Source: Siderastrea radians (Eukaryota; Cnidaria; Anthozoa; Scleractinia; Rhizangiidae). From it: 64,000 nucleotides of DNA. The notes beneath the pieces are model-generated. The model made no database searches. It had not been told where the DNA came from and saw only the letters and a list, made by a program, of their open reading frames with translations. Shown here piece by piece: positions 9,703 through 20,765 of this stretch. Each line of letters starts with the position of its first letter. Position 1 is the stretch's first letter. The position numbers and the translations under genes were made by a program. The stretch lies in the NCBI GenBank assembly GCA_964017195.1, contig OZ024890.1:45137926-45201925 (forward strand). Direction: 5' to 3'.

Positions 9703-9723
9703 ATTTTCTCAAACAAGGTGTGA
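9682..9723 (+). pseudogene. duplicated first codons of the secreted gene
   Basis: Reads MLYNVFIIFSNKV and then a stop, compared with MLYNVLIVLYV at the real gene start (8843, minus strand). Homology ends after about eight codons. It is a relic of the inverted duplication, not a working gene. Confidence 0.65.
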
Positions 9724-10558
9724 TGTGGAGAAGAACTGGTACTAATCCCTAATCCCACTAATCCCACTTTTCAGGTGCATTTTTAAAAATAGCGGCCAAA
9801 AGTTGCCGTTTATCAAACTGGAAATAAATTTTCTTTCTTTGTTTTCGAGGCGTCTCTTTCGAATTTTTCAAACCTGTTTTAAGAATTCTGGTGAGAAATT
9901 CAATATTTTTATGCCTGTAGACAGGTTAACTTCTTGGTCTTGTTGTAAAGTGGTTCAATTTAAGTAGAATTAATCAGTGCTGAAAACATGTATTTCTCGC
10001 TAAACGCGACCAACTTCTAAACCGCGGCTTCTTCTGTAAAAGCACCGAATTATCCTCATCAGTCATCTTGGGATTTTGTTGTGTGACAATGCTTTGATTA
10101 GATGTTATCCTTCATAGGTAGCTTGTAGAAAGCTTTACAAGTTATGAAAAATGTTAAAAAATGCTTTGACCTCAGCCTTCTTATGACGTCATATCTTGTG
10201 GTCATAGTAACCCATTGTCGCCAACTTTTTTGCCAAAATGTGTGTACAACTACCGAAAACCGCATTGGATATAATTGGGAAAAACATCTTCTGATTTTAG
10301 GCCCTGTTAGACATAACAACCGTACGAACATTAGTTCGTACTTGAGATTAAGCAAACGGCAATTAAGAGCTGGATTTCAAGTTGTAAATGATCACTGAAG
10401 TGTTGTTTATCCAAGGAATTCACGGGTGTTGTATAACACTCTTTCAACCCTTTCAGCCTGGCCTTTTTAGCACTCCTGAGAAATAAGGAGTCATTCCTCA
10501 ACTGCAAGAGTATTGAACATTCGAGGGCAGATAGCACGTCTTTTGCTGTCCTCAGCTA
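9724..10558. other. no supported gene
   Basis: AT-rich sequence. The overlapping short ORFs on both strands around 10098-10537 have no recognisable features. Confidence 0.4.
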
Positions 10559-10754
10559 AAGAGGCTGTCCACGAAAGAACCATGCAAAAGGTGCTACAGC
10601 CTACATCACAGATTTAGTTCATACTTTGCATACAGGCATAACTTGGTGAAGTATTGTTACATGTGGTATTGGTTTGGCTCAAACTCGTAATCTTTCTGTT
10701 TTCCAGGGGGGTCCCCTCAGAGGGCCATTTTCGCCCTCAAACAGGCATGAATTT
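10559..10754 (+). repeat. dispersed repeat, copy 1 (copy 2 at 20091-20297, inverted)
   Basis: Shares AGAGGCTGTCCA, ACCATGCAAAA, GGTGCTACA, GGCATAACTTGG, CCAGGGGGGTCC and GGCATGAATTT, in order, with the reverse complement of 20091-20297. Non-coding and diverged. Class unknown; a SINE or MITE is possible. Confidence 0.65.
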
Positions 10755-11927
10755 AGCGAATATTTGAATGCCACGACTTCTTCCAGTTTATAAAGCAAAT
10801 CAATTAAAACCAACTGAATGTAATCCACTAGGTATATTCGTATAGACTCTTTAACGATACCATTAACATAACTACAGCTGTCCTTCATAATTCTTTTCTC
10901 AATATTTTCGGAAGGGAACTTTGTCAATAAAGGAATGTATGTAAATTTGACGTATTTTCCAAGCTCGACGAAAAAATCCTCGCAAAGCTTCACATGAATT
11001 GTAGCACATACTGACGTACAGAGGGCCCTTATCTTTTCGCCTGGTAATTCAAATGTCTGGGTCTTTCAACATTTTTGGAGAAGTGAGCTCGTAAAGTTGA
11101 TGATCTCTCGTGAAACTGCAAAGTAAACAGTGGCGGTTTCCTGACAATAGTTTTGGATATATTCAAACATATTTGAAGAATCCTGCAGCCATTTCTACTG
11201 TAAATTCAATTTCTAACCTCTTCATGTCTTCCACAAAGAATTTACGTCGATTTCATCGGGTTTTATATGACAGGAAGTCGTCCAGGAAGTATACATCAAC
11301 GCCGAAGATGGGAGCTAGCTTGGGGATCTGCTCCTAGCCTGACACATCCTGTTGTTTATCCAACTGCACTGGTACTGATATTACGGATAAATCGCTTGTT
11401 TTTTACCATTTCCTTGATCTGAAGACGATCGCTTTGACCCTGGACTCGAAATCGCCATATTGATTTCTGAGCCTTCGCTATAGAAAGTGGTCTGCGGTTG
11501 TCAGAAGCTCCGTGTAACCTATCATGCCAGAAGCCGCAATGCGTCCCGTTTTCAAATAGAAAAATAATACTGCTCTAATTCTGCATGCGATAATTAGCGT
11601 GATTTGCTTATCTTCTATCGGTAGTTGTGTCATGGTATGGAATATCATACGTATACTTTCACTAAAAAGGGCTTATATTCCAACTTCAGAACAAAAATAA
11701 ATGCTGGCTCGGAACTGTTACATGTAACTTAATTTTAAATCGCACACGCGCGACTGAAATCTTACCTTTGGTTTCAGTCATTCGCTTTCTCTTCTGTTTC
11801 CGTGTTTAAAGAGGAGTTATAATGGAAAACTGTTTTCATGAATATGTATTGGCACGCTTCTAGCCAAATGATTCATAGATCTGAAAAAATCAGCAACATA
11901 CTTATTACATTTTCTGACCGTGCCAGC
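10755..11927. other. unresolved; possible degenerate coding scraps on the minus strand
   Basis: The minus strand has a 104-codon ORF (10993-10679) that runs into the dispersed repeat. Further upstream are short peptides such as IFGVDVYFLDDFLS and FFVEDMKRLEIEF in different frames. I cannot assign them to a family or connect them by splice sites. No other feature is seen. Confidence 0.2.
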
Positions 11928-13178
11928 TTATAAATCTACGTTTTTGAGAACTTGATCGCGCACAGACTCCCACTGTCCTCTCTCAAAAAGAGCGTCGACC
12001 GTGTCTTCTTCTTGCACACTTTCTTTGGTGTTCCACCTCAGCCTTCCACTCCGAGCAATGACTGCAAGGCGCGAAAAGTATGATGCCACTTGCTGTGCGC
12101 TGAGCCAATCACTGGAAGAAAACAATTTACTCCCGTCAGCCGCACGAACCGACTTCAAGTTTAAGGCAACGACGGCGGGGTCGCACTTGTTTCCCGTCTG
12201 TTCCCCGTCAAGGAACAACTTCACAAGATACCCTTTAACCTGCTGTGAAAATCGAGTAGCTCTCCTGCTCTTCTTTAGGCCCCAGCCGAGTTCAACAGAG
12301 GGGTAATCTGTCGCACTCAAATCCCGAGGGGATTCCTCAGAAGACACATAAGATGGACGAATACTTGTGCAAGCATAAGCCCATTTTCGCTTTATGGTGT
12401 CTGCGGGCGGAAGCAGTGCCTACCAACATCTATGTGTTTCTGCATTGCTGTTCTTGTTTTAAACAGCTTTATACAGCCCGCTTGAGGGCAACTGAATTCA
12501 CAAGTTTCGTTGGTGTCGTCATCATTGCTATTTTTGGCTTTGTTGCTTTTAACTGTTCGCAAGCACCCAACTGACATCCTTGGAGAAGTGAATGGCTCAA
12601 TAACCACCAAGCGTGTGTCTCCTTGACTACCTCCCTTCTTTGTCAGCTTCTGGTAATGAACAAAATTTACCCTGGCCGATGTTACAGGCCTTCCACATCC
12701 TGATTCCTCCTTCAGAAAACTGAAAGTTTGAAAACATCTGGACACCTGTCCAGTTGTGGCTGTGAATCTGTTGTGCTGACGTGTTTACTTTCACAACTGA
12801 CGCACGGCAACCCCTTACACCAGAGTACGAGTCTAGTGCCCTCTTCATATCAGACGCATTCTCGACGTCGTGACCCGCGTTGACATACTGGTGTATGTGG
12901 CTCTTCATAGGGGATATGTGCCGGTCGCATATGTCCTTGCCGCTCTTTGACTCACTGAAGTCATATCGACTTGTGACGATACCTGTCCGCTGGCTAATTC
13001 CATGTATACTTAGCAGCAGAAGAGCGCAGTGATAACAGCCGGCGTTATCCGATCTGGCAAACGCTTCCACGATCTCAGGCGATTTCCTCTTTACCTCCGT
13101 CAGCGTATTCTCGTAGAGAGACGCCACAGAAAACCAGTTCTGGCTGCACTGGACTAGCAGATGGACATATGTTCTCAC
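11928..13178 (-). CDS. exon 10: second half of DDE-like core, C2H2 finger, C-terminal domain (two frameshifts)
   Basis: Acceptor TAATTAG|GTG at 13179; it starts VRTYVHLLVQCSQNWFSVAS in phase 0. Frame A carries RSDNAGCY and GKDICDR, then ends shortly after NIGQGKF. The next frame picks up at VHYQKLTKKGG and carries the C2H2 finger (CPQAGCIKLFKTRTAMQKHI then H). Near 12405 the original frame resumes with PADTIKRKWAYACTS, leading into LGWGLKKSRRATRFSQQVKG, and stops at 11928. The two shifts compensate, so only the middle, finger-containing part is out of frame. Base miscalls in the four-A run at 12662-12665 (plus strand) are an alternative for the first. Confidence 0.7.
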
Positions 13179-13659
13179 CTAATTAAAGAAAGTAAGAAAT
13201 GATCACAGAAAAATTAAAGAGGGAGATATCACTTTCACGCGATTGCATTCTTCAATGTACTAGGGTACAAAAGAAACAATTTTACAAGAAGTTTTCGTAG
13301 CCAGTGGGATGGCTTGGCAATAAGGTAACTGATTCCTTAGTTGTCACACAAACTATATTTGTTACATAGTAAACAAATACACATACGTGTTTACGTTCCT
13401 TGCCGAAAGTACCTATGCTTCTTCACCCTTATCTGTCTTGCTTTTGTTACGTCAACTTCTATCTACACTTGAACTTCCTCACACGTATCACTGACTTCAA
13501 CTTCTGGTTATCATGAGCACTATTCTACTGTAGGAATTAACAACAACTCATTAATACTTTGCAAACTCTATATATCTGTCAAGGTATTTTTGTCGGAGTC
13601 AGAGTCTCTCTCTTTTTTTTAATTCCCTTGTCACTCTTTACTCTCAGTAGGATATGATC

Positions 13660-13790
13660 TGGTAGGTAAAGGGTTGGTGAAGTCTTGTGTCCAGTGCTCA
13701 AGTGTCTGGGAGCATCATTTCTCTCCCATAGATGGGATGCTAGTCCATCGCAGGGTTACCTCCCCCTCCCTCCCCTGTTCCTTTTTCTTT
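13660..13790 (-). repeat. SINE fragment (minus orientation)
   Basis: On the minus strand it carries GGTAACCCTGCGATGGACTA followed by GCATCCCATC, the same block found in the longer SINE at 31482-31760 (GGTAACCCTGCGATGGACTA, GCACCCCATCC). It lies in the intron between exons 10 and 9 of the DDE-like gene. Only the 3' body is left. Confidence 0.7.
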
Positions 13791-14443
13791 ATTTGCAAGT
13801 ACATTGACCTGGGCTACGTATGCTACACAACTCATAAAATCTCTGCGCGTATTATCTGTAATGCCACAGAGTAAAGTGTTAATGCGTTTTCTCATTCTTA
13901 TCTTGTAAAATAACGTAGAAGTGGAAAAATGTTTTTTAAACCCCACCGATTAATTTTCGCGCGCGCTCATTACACGAAACACACCACGTGGTGCAAAATC
14001 GGACGGCAGGATTTGATATCCGTCATCCGATTTTGTTGACCAAAAAGAAATCACTTTTTCCAGATTTTACTTTAGAACTTTTCACAGTGCAATAAAATGA
14101 ACCACACTAGCCAACTGGGATTTGTTTAGCCGTAAATGTGCTGTGATCCTCACTGACTGTCTTCTCCTTACTATAAATCACGAGCGTTTTAAAAAAATTA
14201 CCCTAGGGTTATAAAATAAATAATCCCCTTTCTGGTTTGCTAGTATATCGGGGGATAATGCCCGTGGCCGAAATATTGCCCTCATAATTTCACAGTTGCC
14301 CTCGTCTCTCAGCCTTTCGCCCCGTACATTATCCTCCGAGTACCAGCCACCGAAAGGGATTAATTTACTAAATACACGCCATGCTCGCACCCAGGTATTC
14401 TCACTCTCTCGAAGAGAAAGAAGATCTGGGTAGGTTTGTATAC

Positions 14444-14720
14444 CTCAAATTCTTCCCTCGGTTTAGTAATCACAGCTGTTACGTGCCAGGAGCGACCTTT
14501 TTTCCCAAACCATTCACCTTGGGTTTCTCTGAACTTCATAGGCAGAAACTTCATCGCCCAGTCCATGACGATGAGGGCTTGTTGTGGTGTCATGCAGTCC
14601 AGAATGTCATCCTTGGCAACGTCTTGATGAACTGCTCTTACAATATGCGCTTTCCATGCTTCGATCTTATCAATGGCATTGTTTACATCGTGTTGTAGCT
14701 CCTCTTTTTCTTCTTGGTAT
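14444..14720 (-). CDS. exon 9: first half of DDE-like core
   Basis: Acceptor ATTAAG at 14721-14722, donor GAG|GTATAC at 14443-14442. It reads RYQEEKEELQHDVNNAIDKI, a helical lead-in, then AHIVRAVHQDVAKDDILDC and ALIVMDWAMKFLPMKFRET. The strand ALIVMD supplies the first Asp of the presumed triad. Uninterrupted. Confidence 0.75.
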
Positions 14721-14867
14721 CTTAATAAAAGAACGCAGCTGTATAATTCAAAAGGATCTATTGACGTAAAGCAATACCTAACAACTCAACCAATGGCTTT
14801 TTTCTGATCCAAATAGAAATGTACTAATCTATGCCGACCATGCACAAATTTCAGATTTTAAACTTAC

Positions 14868-15129
14868 CTAAATGTAGCATCTGCACAAGACAGAGCCATT
14901 TCTATCTCAGCTAAAACATTTCTGAGGTCGTCGCAGCTTGCGCAAGACAGCGTATGTTCATGGAGACAGGTTCCCTTTAGATCACAGTCTGTGTCGGACA
15001 AGGCAAATACGCGGCAATGGTCTGCGCATAGACTTTCAGTGGATATATGGACCTTGAAGTCTGTTTTTAAGTAATACCTTCCAGCCTTCAAGCGACGTTT
15101 GATGTCTCGTGTCCATGAAGGTGACTTTC
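14868..15129 (-). CDS. exon 8: Cys/His-rich block
   Basis: Acceptor TTGCAG at 15130-15131, donor TTTAG|GTAAG. It reads GKSPSWTRDIKRRLKAGRYY and later CADHCRVFALSDTDC ... CLHEHTLSCASC, a probable zinc-binding block. Enters in phase 1 and leaves in phase 2, both matched by its neighbours. Confidence 0.75.
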
Positions 15130-15216
15130 CTGCAAAAAGGAAAGCATTGGCTAGTATCTAAATCAACTTCTTTAAATCACCATTATGTTCTTTATCGACA
15201 TCCATCACGTACGTAC

Positions 15217-15328
15217 CGAGGTTCCCCAACTTGTTCACTACATCTTCAAGTGTATCAAAGGCTTGGGAACCTTCAGTTGCAATGTTGTCTAACCCTGCTA
15301 GGGATTTCTTTTGAGATGCCGCACAAAC
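15217..15328 (-). CDS. exon 7: linker exon
   Basis: Acceptor CCTGTAG, donor CTCG|GTACGTA. It reads VCAASQKKSLAGLDNIATEG and then AFDTLEDVVNKLGNL. 112 bases, phase 0 to phase 1. Helical; no catalytic feature. Confidence 0.75.
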
Positions 15329-15517
15329 CTACAGGATTATAAAATATCAGGCTTTAGCTAACTTGTGTAGAGGATCGCCCTTCTCGTTTCCCCTAGCTCT
15401 TCCCTCCCTTACCCTCTCCTCTTTGTTGAGAGCAAACTATCTAATTCATGAAATCTTCTTTGTGCTTTTTTGCTATCTCTCTTTCTCTCTCTGTCTCTCT
15501 CTACTCTTGCAGCCTAC

Positions 15518-16327
15518 CTGTAAAATGCTAAACAGAGTTGATCGCCCAAGTGGTTCAAAGGCTGTTTCCTGGCAATAACGATGGAATAAATCGACCAGCC
15601 TTGAGACAATCACTGTCCTCACAACATTTGGAATTTCTATCAGGTCACCGTTTGACAGCTTGAGCGTTTTTGTCCCATATGCCACGTCTTGTAAGAAATT
15701 CGGTCTACTAATGAAGTCGAGGAAGTGATCGACCTTGTTGGGGGCTAGCCGTGTGCGTGAAAGTGTCTCTGTTTGTGGTATCGGTTTTCCTAAACCCGTC
15801 TTGGCAGCATGTCTTCTTGCCTCATCTATGGCCTAAATACTCAACCCAGGGATTATCTGTTGGAGACGTGCTTTTGCGTAGTCATTAACAAAAACGGACA
15901 GGATTTGTCGCTTTGTAAACCAACTGCTGGCTTCTTCGTATAAAGTTACCAATCTTGAAAGTTCGCTTGACTCTACGCTTTCTTTCCTTTGATTTTGGAC
16001 TTTGGCATCTTCTTTTGATATGAGCTCTGCAAGTAATGTTGTAGCTTGTCCTGGTGGGAGGCAATCAAGAGCAAGCTGGACAACCTCCTGCCCCTTTTGC
16101 TTGTAGTACCTTTGTGTGCTTGGTACAGCGTCTTTCCACGGAATGCTCAAGTGCTGTACCACTGGGTCCACCTTTCCACGTGAATTAGGTACTGCTCTGA
16201 TGAAGTCATTTAATATTTTCAGTGCAGTCTTTAAACAGGGAGTCGCAAACCATTCTTGCGATACTTCTACCTCAGACAAGGAGTCATTCATGTCATCGAT
16301 GCTTACATCATGGTTTTGACAATCAAC
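15518..16327 (-). CDS. exon 6: large helical exon with an in-frame stop
   Basis: 810 bases in phase 0 from acceptor GGAAG to donor TTACAG|GTAGG. The first part includes DMNDSLSEVEVSQEWFATPC and ends QQIIPGLSI. A TAG at 15833-15835 follows, and the same frame goes straight on as AIDEARRHAAKTGLGKPIPQ to RSTLFSILQ. Because homology-like sequence runs through the stop in frame, I read it as a single nonsense mutation. A splice rearrangement is a weaker alternative. Confidence 0.7.
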
Positions 16328-16379
16328 CTTCCAAAAACGAATTCAATCGATTAGCAAATATCGTGAGTTTAATAAACGA

Positions 16380-16542
16380 ATAGAAGCGATTTGGCCGTTC
16401 GCATGTACTCTGATAATGTACAGGTGACGTCAAAATGTGGTAGGAACAAAGAAGTACGCCACAAGCCGCAGGCAAGTAGAACGTTTTGACGTCCTCTGTA
16501 CGTAATCAGAGTACACACGCAATTAAGGCCAAATGGAATCCA
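16380..16542. repeat. foldback MITE in intron 5
   Basis: Left arm GATTTGGCC, GTACTCTGATAATGTACAG and GACGTCAAAA; right arm carries the complements TTTTGACGTC, CTGTACGTAATCAGAGTAC and GGCCAAAT. Non-coding, about 160 bases. Confidence 0.8.
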
Positions 16543-17033
16543 TTTGTGTTACACACTTTTTCTTTATGTCCATTATCCTACACAAAATTAGAAAAGTTTT
16601 TTTAAAAACCTTGGTAGTGATGATTTGTGCGCGCGTCATTCGTGCGTCTGTACTTTAGGTCACAGTCTCCGCTAGACCAATGAAAAATGCGCGTTTGACT
16701 CCATTGTTTAAACACATAAAACAAAGATAAAGTAAAAAAAAATTGTTCAATATTAGTTCCTCAGTCTCAGAGAAGTATCCAGTTTACCGGGAGAAAAATA
16801 CAATTTTCTTGTTTAGTTTAAAAATGCAGACTCCCCAGGTAAGGTAGTAATGGCATAATTCCATGATGAACCATACGCACGTAGGTAAGAAGCTAATAGG
16901 ATTCTCCAAAATTGCAAAATTCTTATATAAGAAAACAATAATACATGTATGTTTACGTAAATAATGTTAAAACTAGTATTTTATATTGTTCTAACTATTT
17001 ACGCTTGTGCAGCCGTTAGCAAACAAATCTTAC

Positions 17034-17093
17034 TTCATCGCCTTTAGAATCGTAAATTTCTGAAAGGATGACTCTAGAGTCTGGTGATGGTAC
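17034..17093 (-). CDS. exon 5: small linker exon
   Basis: 60 bases, phase 0, acceptor ATTCTTAG and donor GAA|GTAAGA. Reads VPSPDSRVILSEIYDSKGDE. Assigned by splice sites and phase only. Confidence 0.55.
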
Positions 17094-17347
17094 CTAAGAA
17101 TATAACATAAATGTGATTTTAATACCACACACTGAAAGAACGGAGGGTAAGAAGTTGTTATCAATTTAAGTCCCCAACCTTTCGGAACTGCCGAAAAAAA
17201 TAGCTGGGTAGTCGGCATAGGGTGGGTGAAGAGGGGCAGCGGAGGCAAAAAAGACTTAATCACCTGGTCTACAAGAGATTCTAGGTGCTTCAAAGAGCCT
17301 GGGGATAGGGCAGGATACGAAGAAACAAGAGGAAAATGTTTCTAAAG

Positions 17348-17490
17348 AATTAAAAAAACAAAGGGGAAAAGGAAACCACGACGGAAGAAGAAAGAAACAG
17401 CAAAAGAAAAAAGAAAGAGAGAGTGAGAGAGAGAGAGAGAAACAAAAAAGAAAGAAAGTAAGATGGAAAGAAAGACAGAAAGTAAGTAAG
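17348..17490. repeat. purine-rich (GA/GAAA) tract
   Basis: Long run of A and G with GAGAGA and GAAAGAAA units in an intron of the DDE-like gene; a simple repeat. Confidence 0.9.
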
Positions 17491-17532
17491 AAATGCTAAA
17501 TATTCAAATGAAAATTTACTTATTTTATTTAC

Positions 17533-17613
17533 CTCCGTGTTTTTTGCTTCTTTGCTTGTTGCTTGTGAAGGAGGTGTGAGCTTATTGTTAGCAGATGCAA
17601 CTTGACATAGTGC
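17533..17613 (-). CDS. exon 4: 27-codon linker exon
   Basis: 81 bases, phase 0, acceptor TTATCCAG and donor GAG|GTAAAT. Reads ALCQVASANNKLTPPSQATS and seven more residues. Same length and phase as exon 3 and weakly similar to it, which suggests exon duplication. Confidence 0.55.
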
Positions 17614-17699
17614 CTGGATAAAAGAAAATCGGAAATACAATCAGACAGAATATGAAGGACGAAAGGAAATAAATACGATATTCCACTTATTTGACTGAC

Positions 17700-17780
17700 C
17701 TTTGTCTCGTCTGTAACATCGATTATTGCTGGCAGTGACGGTATAAGCTCATTGCTGACAGGTACAAATGGAAGTAATAC
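17700..17780 (-). CDS. exon 3: 27-codon linker exon
   Basis: 81 bases, phase 0, acceptor CTTTTCAG and donor AAG|GTCAGT. Reads VLLPFVPVSNELIPSLPAII and seven more residues. No domain recognised. Confidence 0.55.
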
Positions 17781-17980
17781 CTGAAAAGAACAGACGTATC
17801 CTTTTACAAGAGAACATCCCTCATATAATCAAATTAACGATGGTCTTTCCTTGTAATTTTTTTAAATTAAAAGCATATCAATATTAATATCAATTCAAAA
17901 TAAGATAAGGAACGTGTTATATTAGGATTGTTATTGTTAGTAGTACGTGTAAAAAGGTTCACTGAATTTTACATTAAAGT

Positions 17981-17981
17981 A

Positions 17982-18015
<34 letters not shown>

Positions 18016-18069
18016 GGACGATGATGATGACGATAATGATGATGATGATGATGACGATGATGATGATGC

Positions 18070-18114
<45 letters not shown>
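17981..18114. repeat. (ATT)n then (ATG)n microsatellite
   Basis: About 11 ATT/TTA triplets, then about 30 imperfect GAT/ATG triplets. Intronic. It creates a poly-Ile/poly-Met ORF without meaning. Confidence 0.95.
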
Positions 18115-18115
<1 letters not shown>

Positions 18116-18357
18116 ATTGTTAATCGGCGTCTTCATTTTGAATAATCCATCCCCAGTCAGCTCTTGTGAGGTTTGGAACAGAGAAACCTCACGAGGTCTG
18201 GGGCGACTGATTAAGCTAAGATAGGAAATTCTTCGGAGCTTTCCATCGCCTGCGTGAATTTTACTTCATCTCGTATGTTTTGCGAATTCTTCTCAGTTCA
18301 GCATCAGTTCCAAGACCCTAATTTGATGTAGCTGGGCAGACTAATATGTCGAACAAG

Positions 18358-18525
18358 ATAAAAAGACAGACAGACGGACAGACAGACACACAAACAGACA
18401 GACAAACAAGGTACAGATCTTGATAGGTAACAATCGGGGCCCAGATACACATCCCTACAGATAGAGAGATAGATGGGCTAAGAGACAGACAGACAGACAG
18501 ACAGACAGATAGACAGATAAAGAAG
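18358..18525. repeat. (ACAG)n-type microsatellites
   Basis: Two runs of GACA/ACAG tetranucleotides (about 18362-18412 and 18483-18520) separated by unique sequence. Intronic. Confidence 0.9.
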
Positions 18526-18660
18526 CAGGAAGGCATACAGGCAGACCAGCAAACAACACATGCAATAGACACTCAGAAAAACAAGACAAGCACAGAAGTG
18601 TAGATAAACGAATTAACATGCACTTGCCTGATCTTTATTGGTTTGTTTTCTTGTTAGTAC

Positions 18661-18695
18661 CTCTGAATGCAGCTTCCTACACCTTCCACATAATC
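18661..18695 (-). CDS. exon 2: 35-base exon
   Basis: Acceptor TTCTGAAG and donor CAGAG|GTACT. Completes the glycine split from exon 1 and reads LCGRCRKLHSE, a C-x2-C motif that continues the zinc-binding-like N-terminus. Phase 1 in, 0 out. Confidence 0.55.
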
Positions 18696-18794
18696 CTTCA
18701 GAATTGCAGTCAAACAATTACTTACAACTTTCAAAAAATCATAAGCATCTGGGAATTTCCTACTATAACAACGATATTAGTGCAAAATATTTAC

Positions 18795-19254
18795 CTGACC
18801 CAGTAGGAATAAACAGACCCCAGTGATCTAAAATGGCTTTTGAGAAAGCAGCGGAAATCCCTCTGTCAGGTTTTGCGTTACTCGCACCATGAAGCGGGTG
18901 ACTACATTTTGTCGGAGGCCGACTTGAATTCCAAAGCGTACCAAGAATATCCCTGTGTTGCGGACAAATAGTTAGCGTTTCAACCTGTTCTTCAAACAAT
19001 CCTACTCTCAAAAGTATCAGGTGCCATTCGCCGTCGATATTCGCTTGGTTTGTTTTCACTCGCCGAAGATGGTTTGATATGTCTCTGTTGCAACTTCGCA
19101 GTGGCACATGCTCTTTGTTGAGAAGGTAGTGACTGGAATTCCCACACGATGCTGAGGAATATTTTTCGAACGAGCAAAAGGGGCCCTCAGCCTTGAAATT
19201 ATGCAAATTTTTTGGCAATCCGGATCTATTTTCACAGCTGTACTGAACTTTGGG
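18795..19254 (-). CDS. exon 1 (5' end unresolved): Cys/His-rich N-terminus
   Basis: Open from 19254 to the donor TCAG|GTAAA at 18795. No ATG is in frame, so either an upstream exon exists or this is an internal exon. Contains LPKNLHNFKAEGPFCSFEKY, LTICPQHRDILGTLW and KCSHPLHG, then FIPTGS. The C-x2-H and C-x2-H spacing suggests a zinc-binding fold. Confidence 0.6.
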
Positions 19255-20090
19255 TCACTTTTCGCGCCAAAACAGCATACGTTTCTCTTGAAAGGTCGCA
19301 GACCACCTCTCCGTTATGTCCGTGGGCTCAATAAAAGTGACAGCGTTGTAAACAAATGATGTCGCCGACCACTTTCGATTTCAGTCGGAAGAATAGGGTA
19401 CAGCATGGAAACTTTTCGTTTTAAAAGCGGGTAGAGGAAAAAGAACGAAATTGTTTTGGTAAAAAGAGGGCAATATTGTGCCGTGAGGAGAGATACTTCG
19501 ATGACATACGAGTTACGTTCGTCGAAACGAACACTCCGTGTCGAAAGTACCAAGAGTGTGTTAAATGGCCTAGGCCCCTTGCAGTGTTGAAAGCAAACGC
19601 ACAAAAATTTGCCTCCAAAGTATTTCATCAGCTGCAAGGTATGTTTTAAAATATACGCTTCTTGCTAAGTACTAAGGGTTGTCATATGGTGAATTTGAAT
19701 TCGCTTCGTCGTCCCACAATACTGCAGAATCCGTGATCGATCTTCAACTTTAGCGAACTTAGTGAGGTCACTGTGAAGAAATGTTTACGAAACCCAGACA
19801 TCTGGAAGCCCTAAGCAAAACTTTAATGTACCCTTTCGATCTCACAATACTTGAATTTGTGTAAATGTCTGCGAGGATTGTTTGAGCAGTTTTTAAAAAC
19901 GCATCATTTTCGCCCTGTTAAAAAATGCAACAAAATGACCCTCCGGCAATGTAGCGTAAAAGTTAACTTGGAAACGTTGTAGCTCCTTTATTTATATTTT
20001 TACAAAGTACAAGCCTAAAGTTTCCGTGCTGGTCAGTTGTCTTTAAATCTGTCGAAAAATACGAGAGAACAGTTCATCCAAACTTTATGG
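19255..20090. other. no supported gene; upstream flank of the DDE-like gene
   Basis: Contains a 107-codon minus-strand ORF (19637-19314) and an overlapping 65-codon ORF, neither with recognisable features. It could hold the promoter or first exon of the DDE-like gene, but nothing proves it. Confidence 0.35.
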
Positions 20091-20297
20091 AAATTCATGC
20101 CTGGTGAAGAGGGAAAATGGCTCCCCGTGGAGGACCCCCCAGGAAAACCAAGGGAAAGGAGCTTGAACCTAAATAATACTATTTTTACAGTTACTGCCCC
20201 AAGTTATGCCTACATGCAAAATTTAAGCCAAATCCGTGATGTAGCTTGTAGCACCTACTGCATGGTTTTGCATGGTTTTCTCATGGACAGCCTCTTA
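20091..20297 (-). repeat. dispersed repeat, copy 2 (copy 1 at 10559-10754)
   Basis: The reverse complement reads AGAGGCTGTCCATGAG ... GGCATAACTTGG ... CCTGGGGGGTCC ... AGGCATGAATTT, parallel to copy 1. Non-coding; the 90-codon ORF here is incidental. Confidence 0.65.
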
Positions 20298-20765
20298 ATT
20301 ATCCAATGACGTCACGTGATGATGAATTTACTTCATGATTTTCAAAAGGCGGCCATCTTGGATCCACCATCCTCGTCTTTTTTTTTCTTTAATTTCTGCA
20401 ATGTGAAGAAACTTGGTCGGAAAGTAATTAAAACAAAACAGCGATCTAGAAACGTAAATTGTAGCACAATAAGAATGGAGAGGGAACAAAGTGTTCCCCC
20501 TTTAGTTTTAATTCCAAGAGTAACAAAATGTAATTAAAACGCGCAACATTCTACAAATATCTGAATGCATAAATTGCATCGTAAAGAAAAAGCAATTTAA
20601 AAAAAGATGTGATTGAGTTAACTTGATCTGTTTTCTTGTTTGCTTCAATAGGTTGAATGATTTCAAGCCGGCTATGACGCTAAATCACATATGTTGGCGC
20701 CAATATTACAATATTTTGCATTTTTAAATCGACCACATTGAAACACAGACTAATACTGCTATAGT

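Larger units (their letters stand above)
11928..19254 (-). pseudogene. ten-exon gene with DDE/RNase H-like core and C2H2 finger, carrying three lesions
   Basis: Ten minus-strand exons with consistent GT-AG sites and phases. In order: a Cys/His-rich N-terminus (CPQHRD ... CSHPLHG), a short GLCGRCRK exon, three small linkers, a large helical exon, a second Cys/His block (CADHCRVFALSD ... HEHTLSCASC), then the core. The core looks like an RNase H-fold integrase: LIVMDWAMKF (first Asp), FARSDNAGCYHC (second Asp), GKDICDRHISPMKSHI (third acidic position). A C2H2 finger and a GWGLKKSRRATRFS domain follow. I recall this layout as a multicopy family in corals and other invertebrates; whether it is a transposase or domesticated is unknown. 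Lesions: in-frame TAG at 15833-15835, a 1-base frameshift at about 12662-12665, and a compensating shift near 12401-12412. The start of exon 1 is unresolved. Confidence 0.7.

Noticed and set aside
12001..12574. Plus-strand ORFs of 101 and 73 codons
   Set aside because: Antisense shadows of the last exon of the DDE-like gene.
17928..18224. 98-codon ORF rich in Ile and Met
   Set aside because: Translation of ATT and ATG microsatellites.
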